Shown: one piece after another, positions 14,270 to 22,839 of the stretch | How the letters are laid out: every line of letters begins with the position of its first letter | How positions within the stretch are numbered: position 1 is the first letter of the stretch | Origin: Rhodocyclaceae bacterium | GTDB taxonomy: Bacteria > Pseudomonadota > Gammaproteobacteria > Burkholderiales > Rhodocyclaceae | NCBI GenBank assembly: GCA_016791145.1 | Contig: JAEUNJ010000292.1 | Span: forward strand, 1-33,390 | DNA length: 33,390 nt | Reading direction: 5' to 3' | The notes under the pieces: generated by a model | The model's input: the letters and a program-made list of their open reading frames with translations, nothing else | Told to the model about the DNA's origin: nothing | The model's database searches: none | Made by a program: the position numbers and the translations under genes

Positions 14270-15193
14270 ATGAGCCGAAACGACACCGTCGGAACTCGGG
14301 AAGACGCAGGTGCGACATGGCGGACTGGCGGGTGTCGCCACTTTCCCCTGCCGGGCGATCCGTCCCCGCCGCCGGGATCCGTTTGCCCCATTGGCGCGGG
14401 AATCCGGACCCGGGTGGCCCGCCTGATCGGCACCATCGCCGTGGCCGCACCGGGACTGCTCGCGTCGGCCGGCATACGGGCCGCGGACTTGCCGCCCGGC
14501 GACTGCGGGCGGCCGGCGGCCGGCGTCGATCTCTCGGCGTGCGACTTCACGCGAGCCAGGTTGTCCGGTGCGGACCTGCGGCGGTCCCGCTTCGTCGGGG
14601 CGAAGCTGGAGAACGCCGACCTGCGCCGGGCCCGCCTGGAGGGTGCCGATTTCCGGGGCAGCAACGCCAAGTGGGCGAACTTCACCGGCGCCCGCCTGGC
14701 GGGGGCCGATTTCCGCGAGGCCGACCTGTTCCACGCCACCTTCGACGGGGCGGACCTGTCCGATGCCCGGCTCGGGGGTGCCTACCTGTTCGGCGCCAAC
14801 CTCATCGGCACCCGGGCGCCGCGGGCCGATTTCGCCGGCGCCCACCTGAAGGACATCCTGATGGAAGGCATCGACCTCTCCGGGGGTTCCCTGAAGGGGT
14901 GCTACGCCTTCCGCGGCGTGTTTTCGGGTGCGCGACTGGTCGGTACGGACCTTTCGGGGGCCGACCTGACCGGAGCCGCCGCCGAGGACGCGGATTTCAG
15001 CGCCGCCCGGCTCGTCGGCACCTCGCTGAAGGGTGCCACGCTGCGCCGGGCCGTGTTCTCCGGCGCCGACATGGCCGGCACCGACCTGGCCAACGCCGAT
15101 GTATGGAACGCCAACTTCGATCAGGCCCGGAACCGGCCCGCCTCGGTCCAGGAAGCCCTGATCGAACCCTTCGTGGTGCGCGAGCGGCGCTGA
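14270..15193 (+). CDS. Exported pentapeptide-repeat protein
   Basis: A protein of up to 307 residues. About 40 tandem A(D/N)LXX-type repeats fill residues from about 84 to 285, for example ADLRRSRFVGAKLENADL, predicting a right-handed quadrilateral beta helix. A hydrophobic stretch ending SAGIRAAD (about 50-75) looks like a signal peptide, so the protein is probably exported. The ATG at 14270 follows a strong AGGGGAGGGGGG ribosome site, but a GTG at 14414 (VARLIGTIAVAAPG) would place the signal peptide at the N-terminus. The true start is therefore open. Such proteins act as scaffolds or, in the Qnr/MfpA group, as DNA mimics; an exported one is unlikely to be the latter. Divergent from the ankyrin/DUF411 operon. 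Confidence 0.85.
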   Translation: MSRNDTVGTREDAGATWRTGGCRHFPLPGDPSPPPGSVCPIGAGIRTRVARLIGTIAVAAPGLLASAGIRAADLPPGDCGRPAAGVDLSACDFTRARLSGADLRRSRFVGAKLENADLRRARLEGADFRGSNAKWANFTGARLAGADFREADLFHATFDGADLSDARLGGAYLFGANLIGTRAPRADFAGAHLKDILMEGIDLSGGSLKGCYAFRGVFSGARLVGTDLSGADLTGAAAEDADFSAARLVGTSLKGATLRRAVFSGADMAGTDLANADVWNANFDQARNRPASVQEALIEPFVVRERR

Positions 15194-15250
15194 GCCGACG
15201 CCACGCCCCCGGGACCCCGGTCGCCATGGGTCCATGATGATTCCTTTGCA

Positions 15251-15269
15251 TTCTGATTGAGAATCAAAT
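15251..15269. promoter_or_regulatory. Fur-box-like palindrome
   Basis: TTCTGATTGAGAATCAAAT contains TGATT-GAG-AATCA and resembles the NATNATTGAGAATCATTAT pattern of iron-regulated promoters. It lies 39 nt before the start of a PEP-CTERM remnant. Match is by eye only. Confidence 0.45.
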
Positions 15270-15307
15270 CGGCATAGCCTCGGCCAATCCTTTGCGCAGG
15301 CAATCGA

Positions 15308-15562
15308 ATGGGCGGCGGGGTTAGTCCGTTGATCTATATGCAGGCCACGGCACCGTTCGCCGAGATCTGCAATCCTCTCGCCGGGTGCGACGTGGTGCGG
15401 TTTGGAACCGCCACCACCAAGAGCCTGATCGACGCGAACATTGCCTTGGTCGTCACGCCGCCGGTCCCCGAGCCGGAAACCTACGCGATGATGCTCGCGG
15501 GCCTGGGGTTGCTGGGTGCGGTGGCGCGCCGCCGTGGCGCAGTGGCCAGGACACACGCCTGA
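15308..15562 (+). pseudogene. PEP-CTERM protein remnant (3' end only)
   Basis: The 84-residue frame ends with a textbook PEP-CTERM signal: VPEPETYAMMLAGLGLLGAVARRR (first half of the motif at residue 53), that is PEP, a membrane helix and a basic tail. PEP-CTERM proteins are exported, so they need an N-terminal signal peptide, and none is present here or in the 115 bp upstream in any frame. Only about 50 residues of the exported domain remain, so I read this as the tail of a deleted gene. It sits just behind a Fur-like box, which may have belonged to something else. Another short start is possible, but an unexported PEP-CTERM protein would not be processed. Confidence 0.75.
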
Positions 15563-15570
15563 CGAAGGGT

Positions 15571-15599
15571 CCAGCGGCCGGTGCGACGCCGGCCGCTGG
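15571..15599. repeat. Perfect 11-bp inverted repeat
   Basis: CCAGCGGCCGG (15571-15581) and CCGGCCGCTGG (15589-15599) surround a 7-nt loop. It lies tail-to-tail between the PEP-CTERM remnant and panD. No T tract follows on the plus strand, so it is either a weak terminator or a REP-like palindrome. Confidence 0.5.
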
Positions 15600-15603
15600 C
15601 AAC

Positions 15604-15628
15604 AAAAAGCCCGCCGCTAGGGCGGGCT
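15604..15628 (-). terminator. Rho-independent terminator of panD
   Basis: On the minus strand AGCCCGCC pairs with GGCGGGCT around CTAGC and is followed by TTTTGTT. It starts 25 bp after the panD stop. Confidence 0.9.
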
Positions 15629-15652
15629 TCGAAACTGCGGTTCGGAGGCCTA

Positions 15653-16036
15653 TTACGCCGCTGCCTGGGCCGGGATCTTCCGGGAATGGTGGGTGATGCG
15701 GTTCTTCGCGTCGACGTAGACCAGGTCCGGCTCGAACTTGGCCAGTTCGATCTCGTTGAACATGGCGTAGGTGGCGATGATCAGCAGGTCGCCGGGGGCC
15801 GCCTTGCGGGCCGCCGCGCCATTCACGGAGATGGTGCCGGTGCCGCGCTCGGCCTTGATGGCGTACGTGGTGAAGCGCTCGCCGTTGTTCACGTTGTAGA
15901 TGTCGATCTGCTGGTATTCGCAGATGTCGGCGGCCTCCAGCAGGTCCTCGTCGATGGCGCAGGAGCCCTCGTAGTGGAGTTCGGACTGCGTCACGGTCAC
16001 ACGGTGCAGCTTGGACTTCAGCATCATGCGTTGCAT
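15653..16036 (-). CDS. panD: Aspartate 1-decarboxylase
   Basis: Makes beta-alanine from L-aspartate for pantothenate and CoA. The 127-residue proenzyme cleaves itself between Gly24 and Ser25 in HYEGSCAID, leaving a pyruvoyl group on Ser25. That numbering matches the E. coli enzyme when the ATG at 16036 is used, and AAGGA lies 10 nt before it, so longer in-frame starts are rejected. The catalytic Tyr58 region ([14 protein letters not shown]) and the [18 protein letters not shown] segment are normal. It lies 143 bp downstream of panC on the same strand, separated by a possible hairpin, so the pantothenate genes are adjacent but probably partly independent. Confidence 0.96.
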   Translation of the reverse strand: MQRMMLKSKLHRVTVTQSELHYEGSCAIDEDLLEAADICEYQQIDIYNVNNGERFTTYAIKAERGTGTISVNGAAARKAAPGDLLIIATYAMFNEIELAKFEPDLVYVDAKNRITHHSRKIPAQAAA

Positions 16037-16111
16037 TTGGTTGGCGTCCTTTCTCATGCAAAGGATAGGAACCCGGACCTTCCGGCCGGCGTACGGTTCC
16101 ACGCTGCAATG

Positions 16112-16132
16112 GAGCCCGGGCGAGGGGCTCCG
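16112..16132. repeat. Hairpin between panC and panD
   Basis: GGAGCCC and GGGCTCC form a 7-bp stem with a 7-nt loop in the 143-bp gap. On the plus strand it is followed by GCCTTTT; in the direction of panC transcription no T tract follows. It might attenuate read-through into panD, but the evidence is thin. Confidence 0.35.
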
Positions 16133-16179
16133 CCTTTTCCGCTGCTGGCACACCACCGGCATGAGCGCATCGCGGTGAC

Positions 16180-17007
16180 CTACACTTCCAGGTTGTCAAT
16201 CAAGCGCGTGCTTTCCAAACGCGCCGCGCCTAAGACCACCAACCCGGATTCGTGAGCGGCCGGCAATTGTAGATCAAGAGAATTACGCACTGCAATATAG
16301 TCCGGAGACCAATCGTGGGCGCGCAGGTCCGCCAGGGCTTCCGCCTCGAGGGCCGCGAAATCGCGGTTTCCGGCCCGGATTCCCGACACGATCCGGGAGA
16401 TCGCCCGGTACAGGCGGGGCGCCTCGGCCCGCTGGGCCGCAGTCAGGTAGCCGTTGCGGGAGGACAGGGCCAACCCGTCCGGGGCCCGCACGGTCTCCCC
16501 GGGAACGATCTCGATGGGCAGGGCGAACTGGCGGACCATGTTGCGGATGATCATCAGTTGCTGGAAGTCCTTCTTGCCGAACAGGGCGGCCTGGGGCTGC
16601 ACGACGGCGAAAAGCTTCATCACCACGGTTGCCACACCCCGGAAATGGCCCGGCCGGAACTCCCCGTCGAGGACTCCGGCCTGGTCGGGAGGGGGTTCCA
16701 CGGCGTAGGTCTGGACCTCCGGATACATCTCGCCCTCGTCCGGGGCGAAAAGGTGGTCCACGCCGGCCTCCGAGAGCTTGGCGCAGTCGGCTTCGAAGGT
16801 GCGCGGGTATTTCTCGAAGTCCTCGCCCGGCCTGAACTGCAGCCGGTTCACGAAGATGCTGGCGGCCACCACGTTCCCGTGGCCCCTGGCCTGGCGCATC
16901 AGCGCGACATGGCCCTCGTGCAGGTTGCCCATGGTGGGCACGAAGGCGACGCGGCCGGCGCCGCGCAATGCGGCCCGCAGGCCGGATATCGTGTGGTGGA
17001 TCTGCAT
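16180..17007 (-). CDS. panC: Pantothenate synthetase
   Basis: A 275-residue cytoplasmic ligase joining pantoate and beta-alanine with ATP. The nucleotidyltransferase signature [12 protein letters not shown] is at residues 22-33. [20 protein letters not shown] and [12 protein letters not shown] (the KMSKS-equivalent loop region) are typical. The ATG at 17007 gives the standard N-terminus [14 protein letters not shown]; the frame stays open far upstream into panB but in the wrong reading frame for that gene. It follows panB after 23 bp, so the two are co-transcribed. Confidence 0.96.
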   Translation of the reverse strand: MQIHHTISGLRAALRGAGRVAFVPTMGNLHEGHVALMRQARGHGNVVAASIFVNRLQFRPGEDFEKYPRTFEADCAKLSEAGVDHLFAPDEGEMYPEVQTYAVEPPPDQAGVLDGEFRPGHFRGVATVVMKLFAVVQPQAALFGKKDFQQLMIIRNMVRQFALPIEIVPGETVRAPDGLALSSRNGYLTAAQRAEAPRLYRAISRIVSGIRAGNRDFAALEAEALADLRAHDWSPDYIAVRNSLDLQLPAAHESGLVVLGAARLESTRLIDNLEV

Positions 17008-17030
17008 CGGGTGTTCGCCGGCGGGAGGAA

Positions 17031-17846
17031 TCAGTAACAGTGCTCGGGGCCGGGGAAACTGCCGTCCTTGACGGCGGCCACGTAGGCCCTGACGGCGCCC
17101 TCGATGCTCTGGGCCTCGGCCATGAAGTCCTTCACGAAACGGCCCTTCCGGCCGGGGTAGATGCCCAGCATGTCGTGCAGGACCAGCACCTGGCCGTCGC
17201 AGTCGGGCCCGGCGCCGATGCCGATGGTCGCGCAGGCCTTCAGGGACCGCGTGATCTCGCCGGCCAGGCCCGAGGGCACCATCTCCAGGACCATGAGGGC
17301 GGCGCCGGCATCCTCGAGGGCCCGGGCATCGGCCTTCATGCGGGCCGCGCCGGCCTCGTCCCGGCCCTGGACCCGATAACCGCCCAGCGCATGGACGGAC
17401 TGCGGCGTTAGGCCGATGTGGGCGCAGACGGGGACGCCACGCTCCACCATGAAGCGCACGGTGTCGGCCATCACCGCGCCGCCTTCCAGCTTCACCATCT
17501 CGGCTCCGGCCGCCAGCAGCTGTCCGGCGTTGCGGATGGCCTGTTCCCGGGACTCGTGGTAGGCGCCGAAGGGCAGGTCGGCCACCAGCATCGGCCGCGA
17601 AGGCAGGCTCGCCACGCAGGCCGTGTGGTAAGCCATGTGCTCCATCGTCACGGGGAGCGTCGATGTCCTGCCCTGGATCACATTGCCCAGGGAATCGCCG
17701 ACGAGCATCACGTCCACGCCGCAGCGGTCCTCGAGGGCCGCGAAGCTCGCGTCGTAGCACGTCAGCATGGCGATCCTCTCGCCCGCCTGCTTCATGCGGG
17801 CGAGTTCGGGCAGGGTGATGGGCTTGTTGCTGGCGAGGTAGGTCAT
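17031..17846 (-). CDS. panB: 3-methyl-2-oxobutanoate hydroxymethyltransferase
   Basis: A 271-residue TIM-barrel enzyme that makes ketopantoate from alpha-ketoisovalerate and methylene-tetrahydrofolate, the first committed step to pantothenate. Key segments are [14 protein letters not shown], the Mg-binding [24 protein letters not shown]-like [11 protein letters not shown] and the C-terminal [20 protein letters not shown]. The ATG at 17846 has GGAGG at the right distance; a 32-codon Pro-rich extension upstream is discarded. It comes 61 bp after the DUF486 gene in the pcnB-folK-DUF486-panB-panC operon. Confidence 0.97.
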   Translation of the reverse strand: MTYLASNKPITLPELARMKQAGERIAMLTCYDASFAALEDRCGVDVMLVGDSLGNVIQGRTSTLPVTMEHMAYHTACVASLPSRPMLVADLPFGAYHESREQAIRNAGQLLAAGAEMVKLEGGAVMADTVRFMVERGVPVCAHIGLTPQSVHALGGYRVQGRDEAGAARMKADARALEDAGAALMVLEMVPSGLAGEITRSLKACATIGIGAGPDCDGQVLVLHDMLGIYPGRKGRFVKDFMAEAQSIEGAVRAYVAAVKDGSFPGPEHCY

Positions 17847-17907
17847 GGAGCCTCCGGGGAGTCGTCGGGAAGCGCCGGCACGGGGACGGGCCGGCAGCCG
17901 GGGGAGG

Positions 17908-18276
17908 TCAGGGGGAGCGGAAGATGAAATAGACGGCGCCAAGCATACACAAGGCGGCCCACAGGTAGTCCAGTTTCACCGGCTCGCGCATGTAGAAGGC
18001 GGCGAAGGGCACGAAGACCGAAAGCGCGATCACCTCCTGCAGAATCTTCAACTGCCCCAGGTCCAGTTCCCGGTGGCCGATGCGGTTCGCCGGCACCTGG
18101 ACCAGGTACTCGAACAGGGCGATGCCCCAGGACGCGAGGGCCGCCACCCACCAGGGGCGGTCGTTCAGGTTGCGCAGGTGGGCGTACCATGCGAACGTCA
18201 TGAAGACGTTGGAGACGGCGAGCAGGAGCGCCGTCTGCACGACCACCGGCAGCCCGCCGATCACGGCGGGGGTCAC
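17908..18276 (-). CDS. DMT-superfamily small membrane protein, DUF486 family
   Basis: A 122-residue protein with four predicted membrane helices, about residues 10-28, 43-60, 78-95 and 102-119. The segments [30 protein letters not shown] and [21 protein letters not shown] are characteristic of DUF486, a family of unknown function shaped like half of a drug/metabolite transporter. The GTG start shares GTGA with the folK stop, so translation is coupled. Its position between folK and panB is notable, and a role in export or uptake of a folate- or pantothenate-related compound is possible but unproven. Confidence 0.85.
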   Translation of the reverse strand: MTPAVIGGLPVVVQTALLLAVSNVFMTFAWYAHLRNLNDRPWWVAALASWGIALFEYLVQVPANRIGHRELDLGQLKILQEVIALSVFVPFAAFYMREPVKLDYLWAALCMLGAVYFIFRSP

Positions 18277-18764
18277 GCGTACTCCAGGCGCGCGATGCGC
18301 TGGCCGGCACAGGCGGCGAGCAGGGCGGCGGCGCTGCCCCGGCCCGGGATCGCGATCTCCGGCGCGATCTCGAGGAGCGGGGCCAGCACGAATGCCCGCT
18401 CGTGGAGCCGCGGATGGGGCAGGGTCAGGCGCGGCGACTGCACCATGCAGTCACCGTGCAGCAGCAGATCCAGGTCCAGGGTCCGCGGCGCATTGGGGAC
18501 GCTGCGCCGGCGGCCGAAACGCGCCTCGATGGCGAACAGGACGTCGAGCAGGTCCTCGGCGCCCAGGACCGTATCGAGGCGGGCCGCCGCGTTGATGAAG
18601 TCCGGCTGGTTGCGCAGCCCCACGGGGGCCGTCCGGTAGAGGGACGAGGTGGCCCCGACGCGGGACTGGGGGATCTCCGCCAGCGCCGCGAAGGCTTCCG
18701 TGACGGTGGCCGCGGGGTCGCCCAGGTTGGCGCCGAGCGCGATATAGGCGGTGCGGGTGCTCAC
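18273..18764 (-). CDS. folK: 2-amino-4-hydroxy-6-hydroxymethyldihydropteridine pyrophosphokinase
   Basis: HPPK transfers pyrophosphate from ATP to the pterin in folate synthesis. The 163-residue protein begins AYIALGANLGDP, has the pterin-site TAPVGLRNQPDFINAA, the HPPK signature PNAPRTLDLDLLLHG with the Mg-binding DLD, and LPHPRLHERAFVLAPL. The GTG at 18764 is preferred because it gives the short N-terminus usual for HPPK; a TTG four codons upstream is the alternative. It lies 39 bp after pcnB and overlaps the DUF486 start, in the conserved pcnB-folK-panB order of betaproteobacteria. Confidence 0.94.
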   Translation of the reverse strand: MSTRTAYIALGANLGDPAATVTEAFAALAEIPQSRVGATSSLYRTAPVGLRNQPDFINAAARLDTVLGAEDLLDVLFAIEARFGRRRSVPNAPRTLDLDLLLHGDCMVQSPRLTLPHPRLHERAFVLAPLLEIAPEIAIPGRGSAAALLAACAGQRIARLEYA

Positions 18765-18803
18765 GGGACTGCCCAAGGTCGTGCGAATGCCTGCGCGGAA
18801 CCG

Positions 18804-20180
18804 TCAGTCCCCGCCCCCGGAGGGAGCCTCGCCCGCCGGCCCTGGCATGGCCCCGCCTGCCGCCTCGTCCCGTCCGCCCCGTCCCCGGGAGCGGCGGCGG
18901 CGCTTCTTCGGACCCGTGTCGGGGCGCAGCAGGGCCTCGCGGCCCCCGTGGTCGGCTTCCTGGAATTCGGTCCACCAGTCGGCCAGTTCCCGCGGTGCTT
19001 CGCCACTGTCGGCGCGCAGCAGCAGGAAGTCGTAGGCGGCGCGGAAGCGCGGCTGCTCCAGCAGCCGGAAGGGTGAGCCGCCCGAGCGCTTCTCGAAGCG
19101 CGGCTGCAGCAGCCAGATCTCCTTCACGTCGCCCAGGATGCGCTTCGGGATGGCCAGCTTTCCGGCCTGCATCTCGAGAACCTCGTCCATGGCGGCGAAC
19201 ATGGCTGGCACCGCGTATTCGCCGGATGCCTTGCGCTTCTCCCAGGCCGCCAGCACCTCGTGCCAGAGCAGGGTTGCGAACAGGAAGCCCGGCGACGTGG
19301 AGCGGCCGGCGCGTACCCGGTCATCGGTGCTGGCCAACGATGCCATGACGAAACGCTCGCCGAGCGGCTGTTCGAGGATCACGTCGAGGAGGGGGAGCAG
19401 GCCGTGGTGCAGGCCCTCGTCCCGCAGCCGCTTGAGGCACTCCACCGCATGGCCCGAGAAGAGCAGCTTCTGCATCTCGTCGAACAGGCGGGCGGCGGGG
19501 ACGTTCTCCATCAGGTCCGCCATCGCTCGGATCGGCGCGCTCACGGCCGGGTCCAGCGCGAGCCCCAGCTTCGCCGACAGTCGCACGGCGCGCAGCATGC
19601 GGACCGGATCCTCCCGGTAGCGGGAGCGGGGCTCGCCGATCATGCGCAGGGTCTTCTGCTTCAGGTCGGCGACGCCGTGGTGATAGTCGATGACCGTCTC
19701 GGTGCCCGGGTCGTAATAGAGCGCGTTCACCGTGAAGTCGCGGCGCGCGGCATCCTCCTCCATGCTTCCCCAGACATTGTCGCGCAGCACGCGGCCGTGC
19801 TCGTCCTTCACGGTGTTCTCGTCGTGGGCGGCGCGGAAGGTGGATACCTCGATGGTCTCCGGCCCGAACATGACATGCACGATCTGGAAGCGGCGGCCGA
19901 TGATGCGCGAACGGCGGAACAGGTGGCGCACCTGCTCCGGCGTGGCGTCGGTGGCCACGTCAAAATCCTTGGGATCGATGCCGGCGATCAGGTCGCGCAC
20001 GGCGCCGCCGACCACGTAGGCCTTGTGGCCCGCCTGCTGGAGCGTCTCGCAGGTGCGCCGCGCAGCCTGGGAGACGTGGCTGCGGTCGATGCCGTGGCGG
20101 GCCTGGGAAATCACCGCCGGTTCATGGCGGCTGGGCTCGTCGCGGCGCCGGAAGACGCGGCGGAGCAGCTTGCGGATCAT
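18804..20180 (-). CDS. pcnB: Poly(A) polymerase I
   Basis: Adds 3' poly(A) tails to RNA and so promotes decay. The 458-residue protein has the class II nucleotidyltransferase core: AYVVGGAVRDLIAGIDPKDF (54-73) with the catalytic DFDVAT, the RRDFTVNALYYDP block and the RYREDPVRMLRAVRLSAKLG RNA-binding segment. An arginine-rich N-terminus (MIRKLLRRVFRRRDE) and a C-terminal basic tail (PKKRRRRSRGRGGR) are typical of PcnB and set it apart from CCA-adding enzymes. The ATG at 20180 is 136 bp after the HAD gene; that gap shows no clear signals. Confidence 0.95.
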   Translation of the reverse strand: MIRKLLRRVFRRRDEPSRHEPAVISQARHGIDRSHVSQAARRTCETLQQAGHKAYVVGGAVRDLIAGIDPKDFDVATDATPEQVRHLFRRSRIIGRRFQIVHVMFGPETIEVSTFRAAHDENTVKDEHGRVLRDNVWGSMEEDAARRDFTVNALYYDPGTETVIDYHHGVADLKQKTLRMIGEPRSRYREDPVRMLRAVRLSAKLGLALDPAVSAPIRAMADLMENVPAARLFDEMQKLLFSGHAVECLKRLRDEGLHHGLLPLLDVILEQPLGERFVMASLASTDDRVRAGRSTSPGFLFATLLWHEVLAAWEKRKASGEYAVPAMFAAMDEVLEMQAGKLAIPKRILGDVKEIWLLQPRFEKRSGGSPFRLLEQPRFRAAYDFLLLRADSGEAPRELADWWTEFQEADHGGREALLRPDTGPKKRRRRSRGRGGRDEAAGGAMPGPAGEAPSGGGD

Positions 20181-20316
20181 GCGGAAAGGGGCCGGACGGG
20201 GCTGGGGAGCGGTCTCAAGGGGCCGCCATCATAGCGGAAAACGCCCGAATGTTGCGCTGCGTCAGGGGCTTGGGCGCGCTCCTGAAGGCTGCGGGGCGAA
20301 GGCTGCGGATCGGCCC

Positions 20317-20985
20317 TCAACGCAGGCTGATCACCGGCCAGCCGCGGGAGGCCGCATGGGCGCGCAGCGTTTCGTCGGGATTCACGGCCACCGGGTCGGT
20401 GACGATGGACAGCAGCGGCAGGTCGTTGTGGGAGTCGCTGTAGAACCAGGACCGCCCGAAGGCGCCCCACCAGAGGCCGAGGGACTCCAGCCAGGCCTCG
20501 ACACGCTCGATCTTGCCCGACTGGAAGGCTGGGGTGCCGCGGGCCTTGCCCGTGAAGGCCTGACCGTTCCAAGCGGGCACCGTGGCCACCAGGTGGGGAA
20601 TCCGGAAGGCCCGCGCGATGGGGCCGGTGACGAAGGAGTTGGTGGCCGTGACGATGGCGCAGAGGTCGCCGGCGGCCAGGTGCCGGTCTACCAGTTGGCG
20701 CGATTTCGGCTCCAGGATCGGCAGGATGCTGCCGGCCATGAACTCGCCATGCCAGGCGTCCAGGGTCGCGCGGTCGTGGCGGGCCAGCGGCGCCAGCTGG
20801 AAATCCAGGAACTCGTGGATGTCCAGGGTGCCGGCCTTGTACTGGTCGTAAAACGCCTCGTTGCGGGCCGCGTGGACCTCCGGGTCCACGACCCCCTTGC
20901 CGATGAGGAACTGGGCCCACTCGAAGTCCGAGTCTCCGGCTAGCAGGGTGTTGTCAAGATCGAAAAGGGCAAGGTCCATGCTCAT
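20317..20985 (-). CDS. HAD-IB family phosphatase (SerB-like)
   Basis: A 222-residue cytoplasmic hydrolase. Motif I is FDLDNTLLAGDSD, with nucleophile Asp9 and acid Asp11; motif II is AIVTATNSFVTGP; the lysine is in QSGKIERVEAWL; motif III is WFYSDSHNDLPLL. The cap is small and helical, as in the HAD-IB group that includes phosphoserine phosphatases; the substrate is not certain (some betaproteobacterial relatives are annotated histidinol-phosphatase). The ATG at 20985 overlaps the hda stop (ATGA), so the two are coupled. The longer upstream frame is Pro/Arg-rich antisense-like sequence and is rejected. Confidence 0.9.
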   Translation of the reverse strand: MSMDLALFDLDNTLLAGDSDFEWAQFLIGKGVVDPEVHAARNEAFYDQYKAGTLDIHEFLDFQLAPLARHDRATLDAWHGEFMAGSILPILEPKSRQLVDRHLAAGDLCAIVTATNSFVTGPIARAFRIPHLVATVPAWNGQAFTGKARGTPAFQSGKIERVEAWLESLGLWWGAFGRSWFYSDSHNDLPLLSIVTDPVAVNPDETLRAHAASRGWPVISLR

Positions 20986-21659
20986 TCCAGCGGCAATTGC
21001 AGCAGCTCCTTGAGGAGGGGCAGGGTGGCGGGGCGCTTCTGGCGCAGGGTCGCCTCGTCGAGGGCGTCGAGCACGCCCATCAGGGAAGGCAGGTCGCGGC
21101 GGCCGTGGCGCAGCAGGTAGGCCACCAGGCCTTCGTCCACCTGCATGCCGCGCAGCAGGGCGTGTCGGCGCAGCGCCGCCGCCTTCTGGTCGTCGTTCAG
21201 CGGCTTCACCTCGTAGATGAGGCATTGGCCGATGCGGGTGCGCAGGTCCTCCCGGAGACCCAGCCGCAGCACCGGGGCCGGACCGGCGATCAGGAAGGCG
21301 AGGCCGGCGATGCGGGCGGCGTTGAAGGTGCGGAAGAGCGCCACCTGGGCCTCGGGGCCGAGCCCGTCCACGTCGTCGATGACCAGCAGGCTGCCCGGCG
21401 CGACGGCCAGTTCGGCGCCGATTGCCGCCGCGGGCAGGTGGGAAACCGGACGACGCGAGGCTGCCAGCAGGGCGGTGGCCTCCAGCAGGTGGCTGCGGCC
21501 GCTGCCGGCCGGACCCCAGAGATAGATGGCGTCGAAGCAGCCCGGGTGGGCCAGCAGGCGCAGGCGCGTCACCATTTCCTCGTTGGCGCCGGCGACGAAG
21601 TTGTCCAGGCTCGGGGCCTGCTCCGGCTTCAGGTCCAGCAGCATCTGCCCGTGGCTCAC
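20982..21659 (-). CDS. hda: DnaA regulatory inactivator Hda
   Basis: A 225-residue AAA+ protein that, with the beta clamp, stimulates ATP hydrolysis on DnaA and prevents re-initiation of replication. It begins [21 protein letters not shown], in which QMLLDL is the likely clamp-binding motif. Walker A is GPAGSGRSHLL and Walker B LLVIDDVDGLG; an Arg-rich sensor region (REDLRTRIGQC) follows. It lacks the DnaA DNA-binding domain. The GTG at 21659 shares GTGA with the perM-like stop and keeps the clamp motif; an internal ATG at 21644 would cut it. Sits between the perM-like and HAD genes, as in many betaproteobacteria. Confidence 0.93.
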   Translation of the reverse strand: MSHGQMLLDLKPEQAPSLDNFVAGANEEMVTRLRLLAHPGCFDAIYLWGPAGSGRSHLLEATALLAASRRPVSHLPAAAIGAELAVAPGSLLVIDDVDGLGPEAQVALFRTFNAARIAGLAFLIAGPAPVLRLGLREDLRTRIGQCLIYEVKPLNDDQKAAALRRHALLRGMQVDEGLVAYLLRHGRRDLPSLMGVLDALDEATLRQKRPATLPLLKELLQLPLE

Positions 21660-22732
21660 GGCTGGCCCCGGTAGAAACGGCTGGCCAGGTAGGCGCGGCG
21701 GACTTCGCGCAGGCCCACCAGCAGGGCGGCGGAAGCCGGCAGGGCCAGCAGGACGCCGAAGAACCCGAAAAGCTGGCCGAAGGCCATCAGGGCGAAGATG
21801 ACGGCCAGGGGATGCAGGCCGATGCGCTCGCCGACCAGGCGCGGGGTCAGGAAGAAGCTCTCCAGCGCCTGGCCGAAGCCGAACACCGCCAGCGTGCCGA
21901 GGATGGGCGGCCAGCCCTCGAATTGCAGGATGGCCGTTGCCAGGGCCAGGACGAAGCCGGTCGCATAACCCAGGTAGGGCACGAAGACCAACAGCCCGGT
22001 CAGCACGCCGACCGGCACTGCATACTCGAGGCCCGCGAGCCACAGGCCGAGGACGTAATAGGCGGCGAGCGCCATCATGACCAGGACCTGGCCGCGCAGG
22101 AATTCCGAGAGGACCGCATCCACGTCCGCCGCCATGGCGCGGGTCCTCGGATACCACGGACGGGGAACCACGCCGGCGAGCCGCTGCAGCAACGGATGCC
22201 AGTCGATGAGCAGGTAGAACATGACCACCGGCGCCAGGAACAGGTTGGCGATCAGCCCCACGAGGGCGATGCCGCCGATCCTCAGGGACCCGTAAAGCTG
22301 CTGCGCGATGGCCTGGATGCTGTCCCAGTTGTCGGTGGCGAGCTTGCGCAGCGAGGCCGGATCAAGGCGCAGCTTCAGGTTGAGGCCGAAGCGCTCGCGG
22401 ATCCAGGGCACGATCTTTTCGTTGTACAGGGCGACGGCATCGGGGATCCGGTTCGCCAGTTGCACCGCCTCGTCGCGCAGCAGGGGCACCAGCATCAGGA
22501 TGAGCAGGATGGTGGCGGCGAAGAAGCCGAGGATGACGAGGAGGGCCCCCAACGCCCTGGGCACGCCCAGGGCCTGGAGCCTGTCCACGAGCGGATTGCC
22601 GATGTAGGCGAGGATGCCCGCGAGCAGGAAGGGGGAGAGGATGGGCGCCAGCTTCGCCAGGAGCCACACGACGACGACGCCGAGGCCGAGCCACAGGGCG
22701 GCTTGCAGGCGGTCGGGGTTCGAGAGGGGCAT
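21656..22732 (-). CDS. AI-2E family transporter (PerM/TqsA-like)
   Basis: A 358-residue inner-membrane protein of the AI-2 exporter (UPF0118) family, with about eight helices. A pair of helices near the N-terminus ([22 protein letters not shown] begins the first) is followed by a soluble region (about 85-165) and five or six C-terminal helices. [40 protein letters not shown] and [15 protein letters not shown] are family landmarks. Substrate is unknown, and in this gene neighbourhood export of a signalling molecule is not implied. The ATG at 22732 is preferred over a start 20 codons upstream because the extra part is Arg-rich and overlaps the purM promoter region. Divergent from purM. Confidence 0.9.
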   Translation of the reverse strand: MPLSNPDRLQAALWLGLGVVVVWLLAKLAPILSPFLLAGILAYIGNPLVDRLQALGVPRALGALLVILGFFAATILLILMLVPLLRDEAVQLANRIPDAVALYNEKIVPWIRERFGLNLKLRLDPASLRKLATDNWDSIQAIAQQLYGSLRIGGIALVGLIANLFLAPVVMFYLLIDWHPLLQRLAGVVPRPWYPRTRAMAADVDAVLSEFLRGQVLVMMALAAYYVLGLWLAGLEYAVPVGVLTGLLVFVPYLGYATGFVLALATAILQFEGWPPILGTLAVFGFGQALESFFLTPRLVGERIGLHPLAVIFALMAFGQLFGFFGVLLALPASAALLVGLREVRRAYLASRFYRGQP

Positions 22733-22839
22733 TTCCGGTAAACTCGCGCGTTTCCGGCGACGGCCGGCGGACGGATGACGCCCATGCCGCAACCGAGTCG
22801 GAAGCCCGCTACTTTAGCCGCCCTCCCCCCGGAACTCAA

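Noticed and set aside
15528..15580. tRNA-like sequence downstream of the PEP-CTERM remnant
   Set aside because: A short D-arm-like stretch is present, but there is no T arm and the acceptor does not pair.
16294..16303. Further copy of the PEP-CTERM element (TAGTCCGGAG)
   Set aside because: Only one half-site, inside panC coding sequence, without dyad symmetry.
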